A DNA stretch of 64,000 bases from Akkermansiaceae bacterium (GTDB lineage: Bacteria; Verrucomicrobiota; Verrucomicrobiia; Verrucomicrobiales; Akkermansiaceae): assembly GCA_025363295.1 (NCBI GenBank), contig JANYEC010000074.1, positions 49,264-113,263 of the forward strand. Direction: 5' to 3'. Position 1 is the first letter of the stretch; each line of letters begins with the position of its first letter. Below are positions 19,351 to 25,593 of the stretch, one piece after another. Made by a program: the position numbers and the translations under genes. The notes below the pieces were generated by a model. It saw only the letters and a program-made list of their open reading frames with translations. It did not search any database and was not told where the DNA came from.

Positions 19351-19692
19351 TCAGTTTGCCATGGTGGGAATAAATGACTTAATCCAACGCAGTAAAATCA
19401 CGGTTGCCCAAATTGTTAGGTAAATGGACATCAAGCCAATAAATTCGCTCACCGGAATAAATGCGTTGACATATCCTACATATTCGATTGAGCCGAACGA
19501 CACATTGCGGAAAGCCTGCGTGTCGATAGAGGTTAACATCCCGGCAAAGCTAGAAAGCACTTCAGAGATACAATACTGTATTGTCCCACAAAGCCACAAA
19601 ATGGCAGCACACAAAACACCGCCATATTTTTTTGCTTTCTCGGAATTGAGCAAAAACTTGCCAATTAGAATCAAAGGCCAAAGTATTCCCAT
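19351..19692 (-). CDS. pVI-like minor coat/membrane protein
   Basis: A 113-residue hydrophobic protein with about three membrane segments (MGILWPLILIGKFLL, GGVLCAAILWLCGTIQY and GLMSIYLTIWATVILLRW). Size, topology and position between the adsorption protein and the Zot gene match pVI/DUF2523 proteins, which cap the filament end with pIII. The identification rests on topology and synteny, not on a sequence motif. Confidence 0.7.
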   Translation of the reverse strand: MGILWPLILIGKFLLNSEKAKKYGGVLCAAILWLCGTIQYCISEVLSSFAGMLTSIDTQAFRNVSFGSIEYVGYVNAFIPVSEFIGLMSIYLTIWATVILLRWIKSFIPTMAN

Positions 19693-19696
19693 TATA

Positions 19697-21208
19697 TTAG
19701 ATTGTTAGACGTTTCATAAGAGAGTTTCCGAGGCCGAAAGTCATGACAACCAAACAGGCAGCGCGAAATTCAGGGAACGGAGTTTGAGAAAAGTCAACCG
19801 TGCGGCTGATTGTGCCCCAGCTACCTAAATTCATGATGAATGGATAGGTCGTGACTTTCGGAATTGTACCCTGGGAAAGTAGCTTAAATGAGTTTGCACC
19901 GAAAGTCGTATTGATGGCCGACCGAGTGGAATCTAACTTGCCCTTGAGGTCGCCCGAGGGAGTGCCCGAGGAATCGCCCAAGTCACCAGAGGCATCGTAT
20001 GAAATTGCGTTTGCCCCGCCCTCATTGCCCGCAAGAGCTGCCGCTACGCTTGGAGTAGAATTGTTATTAATGATTGTAGTGTTACTAACGTTTGAGTTGT
20101 TAGTTGTGTTAGACGTGGTGCTGTTTGACGTGCTGTTACTCGTTGTCTGGACGGGCTTTGGCTGCGTAGGATCAGAAAGGACAGCAGTCCCACCGCCGGT
20201 ATTTGATGCAGCCGAAGTCATGCCAGTTGGAAGGACAATGTAATCGGCACCGCCATTGCTATGGGTCATTCCAATAACAGGCCCGGTTGCACCGTCCGTG
20301 ACTCGTATTTGATCGCCACCGGGTGCAGGTGCGGTTGGATAGGCGGATGGACTTGGAGCATGCCAAGCATAACCCCCGGGATTGACGGTTGATGACTCGA
20401 GGACCCCAACAACATAATTTTTGCCGTCACTACCCGTTACCAAGGCACCGTTAAAATCGGATGGCCCAACGCTTGGCCTGCCCTTCTCATCAACGGGACC
20501 GTCGTATCTAATGATATTGCCACCGGGCGCGAGTTGCAGCATTTTATCACCCCAACCGAGCAACAAGTTGCTTCCGGTCTTGTTAAGGAGGGCCAAAAAC
20601 AACTCTTTATTTGGGCCAGTAGTGCGAAGTGCCCCAGTTGCGCCAAGGGACCATTGTTGGGGAGCCCGATTAAGATAGTGTGAGCTAGATCCTTGCCCTG
20701 CTATGTAAGTAATCGCCACGGATACCGCTGGCATGATTATATTAACATCAAAAATCTGAGTAGAGGATGAGGTTGCCTTATAGCGTATCAATTTACTCTT
20801 TTCGGGTGCTGTTCCCGTCACCGGGTTGCTAGCACTTAGACCTGACCAACTTATGATGTGATAATAGTTAGGATCATAAAACGTGGGGTAGTCACCGCCG
20901 ACCGAAAAAGTTGCTGTCTTTAAAACATAGTTGCCACTCCCGGTAAGATCGACGTAAACCCCGGTGTTAGGCACGGTAAAGGTGACTGTGTTGCCGCAAT
21001 ATCCCCAATAATTGCCAACCCCTCCGGCAGATGCTTGAGTTGCGGAAAAAGCAAAGCCCTCTTGCCCGTTTGAAATCAATGAGCCGCCCAAGTGTAAGCA
21101 AAAAACAACAAGGCACAGGTTAAAGTGCCTGAAATGAAGGAAAGCACAATGCGGCAGTCCTCGACGTGAGATAACAGCTCTAGAGTTTGCTCGGTTGTCA
21201 TTATACAT
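19697..21208 (-). CDS. pIII-like adsorption (tip) protein
   Basis: A 503-residue product from ATG 21208 with a signal-like segment (FNLCLVVFCLHLGGSLIS), a long Gly/Ser/Thr-rich beta ectodomain, and a Ser/Asn/Thr-only linker near residue 370 (SNSTSNSTTSNTTNNSN). A C-terminal hydrophobic anchor (FRAACLVVMTFGLGNSL) ends in a short basic tail. This is the layout of pIII: receptor-binding domains, flexible linker, membrane-anchored release domain. No sequence similarity to Ff pIII is apparent, as expected for a host-specific tip protein. It lies downstream of the coat gene and upstream of the pVI-like gene. Confidence 0.78.
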   Translation of the reverse strand: MYNDNRANSRAVISRRGLPHCAFLHFRHFNLCLVVFCLHLGGSLISNGQEGFAFSATQASAGGVGNYWGYCGNTVTFTVPNTGVYVDLTGSGNYVLKTATFSVGGDYPTFYDPNYYHIISWSGLSASNPVTGTAPEKSKLIRYKATSSSTQIFDVNIIMPAVSVAITYIAGQGSSSHYLNRAPQQWSLGATGALRTTGPNKELFLALLNKTGSNLLLGWGDKMLQLAPGGNIIRYDGPVDEKGRPSVGPSDFNGALVTGSDGKNYVVGVLESSTVNPGGYAWHAPSPSAYPTAPAPGGDQIRVTDGATGPVIGMTHSNGGADYIVLPTGMTSAASNTGGGTAVLSDPTQPKPVQTTSNSTSNSTTSNTTNNSNVSNTTIINNNSTPSVAAALAGNEGGANAISYDASGDLGDSSGTPSGDLKGKLDSTRSAINTTFGANSFKLLSQGTIPKVTTYPFIMNLGSWGTISRTVDFSQTPFPEFRAACLVVMTFGLGNSLMKRLTI

Positions 21209-21261
21209 GTTGAACAAAGTTAGGGCGGGCAACGCCGAAACGAAGCCCGCCCGTTTTAGTC

Positions 21262-21495
21262 TCAGCCCGCGGAGCGCATTCCGCGACGCAGGACCCGACC
21301 GATGAGGAAGATCACGCCCAAGCCAAGGCCAGAAGCCAAGACAGTAGTTGCGTAACCGCTCGCTGTGGTGATACCCGTAGTGGCGGAGGTAGCATCCAGC
21401 CCATCAGCCATTGCAGCGCCTACAAGAGCAGCAGAGGTTGCCACAGCCACGATTGCCTTGCTAACAAGGCCCGACGTTTTCAATTTGTTTTTCAT
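21262..21495 (-). CDS. Major coat protein (pVIII-like)
   Basis: The 77-residue precursor has a basic start (MKNKLKTSGLVSK), a signal core (AIVAVATSAALVGAAMA) and a mature protein of about 48 residues. The mature part has an acidic N-terminus (DGLDATS), a single membrane helix (TVLASGLGLGVIFLIG) and a strongly basic C-terminus (RVLRRGMRSAG) to contact the DNA. That charge pattern and length are diagnostic of filamentous-phage coat proteins. The frame continues upstream to 21684, but that part lacks signal features; an ATG at 21513 is a possible alternative start. Confidence 0.9.
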   Translation of the reverse strand: MKNKLKTSGLVSKAIVAVATSAALVGAAMADGLDATSATTGITTASGYATTVLASGLGLGVIFLIGRVLRRGMRSAG

Positions 21496-21705
21496 ATTTT
21501 TAAAGCGCCGCATTTCTTTACAACGGAGCCAGCGGCCAACCCCGAGGTTTGAGGTGGAACTTTTGCCACCCCGAAATTTTAAGAGGTTACAGCAGCAGCC
21601 AACGAAAGCCGAATGTAACGCCAAAGGGTTAGCCCAATGATTGCAGGAAAGTGCAAAGAAATTGCCAAGTTGTATGCTGTCCAATCCATTATTTTATTAT
21701 TGTGC

Positions 21706-21769
21706 CCCTCCCCGGTGGAACGGCTGGACGGTGGAATCAACAGCCCTTTGCTCGACTCACCGGGGAGGG
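21706..21769. other. Perfect 12-bp hairpin upstream of the coat gene
   Basis: CCCTCCCCGGTG at 21706-21717 is exactly complementary to CACCGGGGAGGG at 21758-21769. Inside the 40-base loop, GGCTG and CAGCC can also pair. No T-run follows on either strand, so a simple terminator is unlikely. Filamentous phages carry a long hairpin as packaging signal, and this is a candidate. Confidence 0.6.
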
Positions 21770-21782
21770 AAATTTGAAAGTT

Positions 21783-22175
21783 TCAATAATCATCTAAATC
21801 ATCGACATCATCCGTATCAAGGGGGCCATGACCCGAATCCGAAAGCATCTCTAACAAGCAAGGACCACAAAGGTTCATGCCACTATCACGGGATTTAACG
21901 CGATCCTCGTGCTCAGTAGGGTGGCCGCAATTTTCACAGGGTTTTGTGCCATAATCTTCGAACAAGTTAACAAATTGTCCTCCATAATGGGGCTGATTTT
22001 CGGGTTGCTCGTCGTAAAGATCATCTAATGGCACACCGGATTCGACGCAAGTATCACAAACGACCCTACCATCTGGCAACCAAATTGATATGTCACGGTG
22101 TGCGTTAGGCAACTCGCAACAGGCGCAAATATGTAAACCGTATGACTCTTTGTAAAAATCTGAGAGATCGGACAT
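21783..22175 (-). CDS. Acidic four-CxxC (double zinc-ribbon-like) phage protein
   Basis: From ATG 22175 the product has 130 residues. Four CxxC knuckles are visible: CACC, CDTC, CENC and CGPC, suggesting two zinc sites. The C-terminal tail is very acidic (LDTDDVDDLDDY). The upstream codons of the open frame overlap a terminator hairpin, so the later start is preferred. It lies between the replication module and the coat gene. I do not recognise a standard inovirus counterpart; a regulatory or DNA-mimic role is speculation. Confidence 0.6.
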   Translation of the reverse strand: MSDLSDFYKESYGLHICACCELPNAHRDISIWLPDGRVVCDTCVESGVPLDDLYDEQPENQPHYGGQFVNLFEDYGTKPCENCGHPTEHEDRVKSRDSGMNLCGPCLLEMLSDSGHGPLDTDDVDDLDDY

Positions 22176-22224
22176 TGGAGAAGTGATTGGATTGTCAGTT
22201 AAGGTTTTATTAAACAAGGAAAGG

Positions 22225-22271
22225 AAAACCCTAGTCGCGGGGCGCTTCGCGCACCCGCAACTAGGGTTTTT
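22225..22271 (-). terminator. Strong bidirectional hairpin terminator after the phage replication module
   Basis: AAAACCCTAGT pairs with ACTAGGGTTTT, with an inner GC-rich helix closed by a TTCG tetraloop. T-runs lie on both outer sides (T5 on plus, T4 on minus). It starts directly after the stop of the 65-residue gene, so on the minus strand it closes the rep-ssb operon and implies a separate promoter for the structural genes. Confidence 0.85.
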
Positions 22272-22272
22272 G

Positions 22273-22470
22273 CTAATCGGAAAGAACAACGCCAGTAATC
22301 TCGACACGATCAGGATGAACCCCGACCATCTCGAAAGTCTTAACAATAGCATCCAAAGCTGTTAAGCATTCGGCCTCATATTCGAGCGTTACATATTCGG
22401 GAAATTCCTCACTCGAGGAGGCTAATTCAGCGCTTTGATAGAGCTTTCCGGTAACAATGTATAATTTCAT
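22273..22470 (-). CDS. Small phage protein, unknown
   Basis: A 65-residue acidic protein (MKLYIVTGKLYQSAELASSS..., ending EITGVVLSD) with alternating beta-like and helical stretches and no cysteine pair or membrane segment except one cysteine. It follows the candidate ssDNA-binding gene by 27 bases and ends at the terminator, so it belongs to the replication operon. Inoviruses often encode small DNA-binding or replication-modulating proteins here (pX/pV-like), but no motif supports that. Confidence 0.55.
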   Translation of the reverse strand: MKLYIVTGKLYQSAELASSSEEFPEYVTLEYEAECLTALDAIVKTFEMVGVHPDRVEITGVVLSD

Positions 22471-22497
22471 GGAAAAGTTGATTGTTGTTTGAACAGA

Positions 22498-22869
22498 TTA
22501 GACCATTTCCACCGCTAGCTCGAAGACAGGAGTTGTTCCGTTCATCCTAACAGAGATTATTTTAAAAGTTCTGACTTCAGCAGGCCTAACATCGGGAAAT
22601 TTTGTTCCAAGTTCGCCCTGCTGTTTACAGATAACGGTTTTATTTCCGGTGAAAATCTGCATTTCACGCGATGCGAAGGCATATTTATTGCCCTTCCCGG
22701 ACACGCCGGACCGCTCGATTGCCTCATCAACAACTAGCACGATGCCGGTAATCCGAATACCATTCCCCGCAGCGGCTAACAGGTCCGCAAGGTTTCCCCC
22801 GCTTGCTGCAATTTCACGGCTTGTCTGAGACTTAGGTGATTCCGGGTCATTAATGTTTGTAGTTGCCAT
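22498..22869 (-). CDS. Candidate phage ssDNA-binding protein (pV position)
   Basis: The 123-residue product has a polar N-terminus and then a beta-rich part (GIRITGIVLVVDEAIERSG, KYAFASREMQIFTGNKTVIC, RTFKIISVRM, PVFELAVEM) that could form an OB-like barrel. It begins inside the 3' end of the rep gene, overlapping it by 94 bases in another frame, and follows it in the operon exactly where inoviruses encode their ssDNA-binding protein. The function is inferred from position and strand pattern only. Confidence 0.55.
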   Translation of the reverse strand: MATTNINDPESPKSQTSREIAASGGNLADLLAAAGNGIRITGIVLVVDEAIERSGVSGKGNKYAFASREMQIFTGNKTVICKQQGELGTKFPDVRPAEVRTFKIISVRMNGTTPVFELAVEMV

Positions 22870-24095
22870 TTTGTTTTTTTGTCAGTTGTTAGTCTATCAG
22901 TCGGGATAACATAGGAGAAACAGGCAAGCCCGACAGCTGCACCCATGACTATATCGAAACCTATCAGGTTCCAAAGTTTTTCAGCAGTGCGATCAAGAGC
23001 AGCACACATTGAGGCTTTATATTTCCCGCAACTTGTTCGAGCAATGACTTGAACAGTTCTTGAATCGGCATGAAGAACTTCGCGAACGGTCATCGGGACG
23101 GCCCAAGTTTTTTGTGCTTTTGGTGGGCGACTTTCGCCCTTTTTTCCGGTGTAAAATCCTTTGCTAGTTTGCCAGAATCTAACACGCTTGAAGGTCGTCG
23201 GTTTCTCTGACTCGACAGATGAACCATCCTCTAGCTTGACACTAACTGTTTTACTTCCAACGTAATCCAAAAACCAATCGGGGGCTAGGCGTTCAAAAGA
23301 TTCCTCGTCGCCATCGTGGCAATCCATGCTTACAGGTTTGAAAGCATACTTGAAACCATAACCAAAACGAGATCCTTCTATCCGTTGGACCTCAGTACGA
23401 CCCATTCCCCAAAATTGATTAATTTGTGCAAGCTGTTTATGCGTAAACTTCATCCTATGCCCAAGAAACAAGTGCCAGTGGGGGAATCCTTGCCAATCCG
23501 AATGGAATTCTAACTTCCAAGCCCACTTGCAGGAAACTTTCCAAATTTTATGCTTCCGACATGCATCCATAAAGCGGCGCATATGGTCAGAGCCGTGCAG
23601 ATAAGCACCGAGAGGGCAAGGATGCAATTCACGATCAACGGTTAGAGTCATGAACCGCCAGTTTTTCATGCAAGGCAAACCCTTTGACTCGATAAGCTTC
23701 CGCTTGCGGTTAACACCGGAAGATGTTAGCCAACAAGGCTTTGTGTAACGCCGAACATGGATAACAGAGCTAGGCGGTCGGTTACCTGTTATGGACAACC
23801 GCCGCCCCTGCTTCTGTTCTTTCCGGTCACCTACGAGCAATTTTTCAGCCGTAGCCGTCGAAGGTCTAAAAAATTGGCCAGACGCGAACTGAATCGGCTT
23901 GCGAGCAATCGAACGTTCGGACGGAACAAATTCGGGAATGCGCTTACCCTTGACAAGTTTGTTGCGGTCATGAGCTTGCCGCAAAACCCAGTTGAGATCA
24001 CAAGGACCCGGATCAATGTTAGAGCCGACAGCCACAATGGCAACCGACGCGCCTTCAGCCAAACACGAAACACCCGAATCGTTTTGCACTATCAT
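22776..24095 (-). CDS. Rolling-circle replication initiator (HUH endonuclease)
   Basis: A 439-residue protein carrying the three Rep motifs: FMTLTVD (about residues 148-154), FPHWHLFLG with the metal-binding His-Trp-His pair at about 206-208, and GYGFKYAFK with the nicking tyrosine candidates at about 246 and 250. Such proteins nick the double-strand origin to start rolling-circle synthesis, as pII does in Ff phages. The first 110 residues are basic and show no domain, so the real start may be internal. A C-terminal hydrophobic patch (IGFDIVMGAAVGLACFSYVI) is unusual. It is the first gene of the phage transcript. Confidence 0.85.
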   Translation of the reverse strand: MIVQNDSGVSCLAEGASVAIVAVGSNIDPGPCDLNWVLRQAHDRNKLVKGKRIPEFVPSERSIARKPIQFASGQFFRPSTATAEKLLVGDRKEQKQGRRLSITGNRPPSSVIHVRRYTKPCWLTSSGVNRKRKLIESKGLPCMKNWRFMTLTVDRELHPCPLGAYLHGSDHMRRFMDACRKHKIWKVSCKWAWKLEFHSDWQGFPHWHLFLGHRMKFTHKQLAQINQFWGMGRTEVQRIEGSRFGYGFKYAFKPVSMDCHDGDEESFERLAPDWFLDYVGSKTVSVKLEDGSSVESEKPTTFKRVRFWQTSKGFYTGKKGESRPPKAQKTWAVPMTVREVLHADSRTVQVIARTSCGKYKASMCAALDRTAEKLWNLIGFDIVMGAAVGLACFSYVIPTDRLTTDKKTKWQLQTLMTRNHLSLRQAVKLQQAGETLRTC

Positions 24096-24189
24096 GCCCG
24101 GTTGCCAAGGTGGCGACCGCAGGGCATGCGATTTATCAAAATGGCCGTGCGGCCTGATCGGTCTAGTTTCATGGTCTTGTTTTTTTCGG

Positions 24190-24217
24190 GCTTCGACACC
24201 CGCCCAGCTTCGACACC
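24190..24217 (+). repeat. Tandem GCTTCGACACC repeats
   Basis: GCTTCGACACC occurs at 24190-24200 and again at 24207-24217, a 17-base period. The related inverted core GTCGAA occurs at 24295 and 24317. Clustered near the rep gene, they could be Rep- or regulator-binding sites. Confidence 0.5.
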
Positions 24218-24231
24218 GGACAACGCAACTT

Positions 24232-24252
24232 GCGTTAGATCAGAACTAACGC
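24232..24252. promoter_or_regulatory. Perfect 7-bp inverted repeat upstream of rep
   Basis: GCGTTAG and CTAACGC are separated by seven bases. The site lies 137 bases upstream of the rep start in the phage intergenic region. It could be an operator or the nick-site hairpin of the replication origin; the sequence alone cannot decide. Confidence 0.45.
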
Positions 24253-24275
24253 CGAAACACCTCAGACGTCAAAAC

Positions 24276-24313
24276 AAAAAAATGCCCCGGTGAGGTCGAA
24301 GGCTCACCGGGGC
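24276..24313 (-). terminator. Minus-strand terminator, phage intergenic region
   Basis: GCCCCGGTGAG (24284-24294) pairs perfectly with CTCACCGGGGC (24303-24313), and on the minus strand the stem is followed by A and T7. In the integrated state it stops transcripts entering the prophage from the right. In the excised circle it would lie about 110 bases past the attachment site, downstream of the last phage gene. Confidence 0.85.
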
Positions 24314-24405
24314 GGGGTCGAAACGGAACTTAGACCGAAACGCTTCAACGCGGGAAATCTAGGCCAGCTCACAAACATTCGCAAGCCTGATTGTCAACTT
24401 TATTC

Positions 24406-24422
24406 ATTCCGCATTACATATA
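24406..24422 (+). repeat. Right attachment repeat (dif-like site)
   Basis: An exact copy of 16206-16222. It is followed by TTGTCACAAGT. By hand alignment the 28-base site agrees with E. coli dif at 17 of 28 positions, against 14 for the left copy, so this end probably retains the host XerD-side arm. Confidence 0.75.
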
Positions 24423-24498
24423 TTGTCACAAGTAATAAATAGGGAGATTGCTAGTATCTGGGCTGGTCGGATTTGCCTGTGTTGCTAAATTTTCCGAC

Positions 24499-25533
24499 AT
24501 GAATCGCCTCCAAAACGACATTGCAAACCTAATGCAAGACGCGGATCACCGAGTGGGTGTCACGCGGCGGCCGCTGTATCGAATTTATGAAATTCACTCT
24601 GCAATTTTGAGTGGCTCGTATCCGAACTGCACTAAGCTCGCTGAGCAATTCTGCGTGAAGCGCAAGACCGTGCAGCGGGACATCACATTCATGCGTGATG
24701 AACTGAAGCTCCCTGTCAAATACGCAGACTCCCTCCACGGTTACTATTATGACGAAGACGTCTCGGCCTTTCCTGTGTTCCAGACGACTGCCGAGGAGCT
24801 CGCTGGACTGTTTCTTGCTCGCACGGCGTTGGAATCCGTACGTGGGACGCCCATGGCGAAAGTGATGGATAAAGTTTTCGCCGACCTAACTCGCGGCATG
24901 TCCGGCAAAATTGAGTTTGCATGGGCGGACCTCGATGCCGCTTTTTCTCGCAAGACGGTTGAACAACGATCAACGGATGTAAAACGCTTTGGAGAAATTG
25001 CTCAATCTATTCTAAACCAATTAGTTATATTGTTTTATTACAGAAAACTAGGAGCGGAGACTGGTGAGCTCCGAAAGGTTCAACCGCTACATTTGGGAGA
25101 GGTTGACGGTGGTTGGTATCTGATCGCCATGGACCTAGAGCGCGATGCTTTAAGGACTTTTGCCTTGCCGAGAATGTCCCGTTTGAAACTTACCAACAAA
25201 AATTTCAATCGACCGCTTGAGTTTAATGGCGGCGACCACATCAAACAATCGTTTGGGATTTGGAGTGTGGTTGGCGATTATTCGCGGCAGTTGGTGCGTG
25301 TGGAGCTGAAAAACTACGCGGCTCGATTGGCACAGGAGCGCCGATGGCACCCCACCCAAGAAATTTTCCCACTAAACGGAAAAGGAAGTCGAATCGAAGT
25401 GCGGTTTGAAATCGGTCGGCTTGAGGAAGTCTTGCGATGGGTTCTGAGTTTCGGCAGTCAAGCAAAGGTCATCGCGCCACCGGAGTTGGTCAAGATGGTC
25501 CGCGCCGAAGTCGATGCGATGAGGGATTCATGA
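24499..25533 (+). CDS. WYL-domain transcriptional regulator
   Basis: A 344-residue protein from ATG 24499. An N-terminal HTH of the DeoR/HTH_11 type (YRIYEIHSAILSG...TKLAEQFCVKRKTVQRDITFMRDEL) is followed by a WYL domain (LHLGEVDGGWYLIAMDLERDALRTFALPRMSRL) and a C-terminal WCX-like segment (EVLRWVLSFGSQAKVIAPPELV). WYL regulators often sense nucleic-acid ligands and are common in phage-defence neighbourhoods. It begins 76 bases outside the right attachment repeat, so it is probably host-encoded, although a link to prophage control is conceivable. Confidence 0.85.
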   Translation: MNRLQNDIANLMQDADHRVGVTRRPLYRIYEIHSAILSGSYPNCTKLAEQFCVKRKTVQRDITFMRDELKLPVKYADSLHGYYYDEDVSAFPVFQTTAEELAGLFLARTALESVRGTPMAKVMDKVFADLTRGMSGKIEFAWADLDAAFSRKTVEQRSTDVKRFGEIAQSILNQLVILFYYRKLGAETGELRKVQPLHLGEVDGGWYLIAMDLERDALRTFALPRMSRLKLTNKNFNRPLEFNGGDHIKQSFGIWSVVGDYSRQLVRVELKNYAARLAQERRWHPTQEIFPLNGKGSRIEVRFEIGRLEEVLRWVLSFGSQAKVIAPPELVKMVRAEVDAMRDS

Positions 25534-25593
25534 CGTTCCAACCGTGCACCCAACAGCCATCGACAAGCCGTGAATTACGGTTACGCTGCGCCC

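Larger units (their letters stand above)
24096..24405. other. Phage intergenic region (candidate origin and regulatory region)
   Basis: About 310 bases with no convincing gene. It holds the tandem repeats, the 7-bp inverted repeat and the minus-strand terminator listed separately, followed by an AT-rich stretch up to the right attachment repeat. By analogy with other inoviruses this is the likely place for the plus-strand origin, the rep promoter and the integration site. Confidence 0.5.
16206..24422 (-). mobile_element. Integrated filamentous phage (inovirus prophage)
   Basis: About 8.2 kb, visibly more AT-rich than its surroundings, with every convincing gene on the minus strand. The order follows inovirus logic: rolling-circle initiator, candidate ssDNA-binding protein, coat, adsorption protein, pVI-like protein, Zot/pI ATPase, secretin, plus accessory genes. 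The element is bounded by a 17-bp exact direct repeat that resembles the XerC arm and centre of dif. No integrase, transposase or tail/capsid genes of other phage types are present. The Zot, HUH Rep and coat assignments are strong; the other roles rest partly on position. It appears complete and possibly active. Confidence 0.93.

Noticed and set aside
23757..24293. A 178-codon plus-strand open frame overlapping the phage rep gene
   Set aside because: It runs against the direction of all phage genes, has no motif, and its end crosses the terminator hairpin.
24499..25533. WYL regulator as part of the prophage
   Set aside because: It lies outside the right repeat, is on the opposite strand to all phage genes, and has base composition closer to the host.
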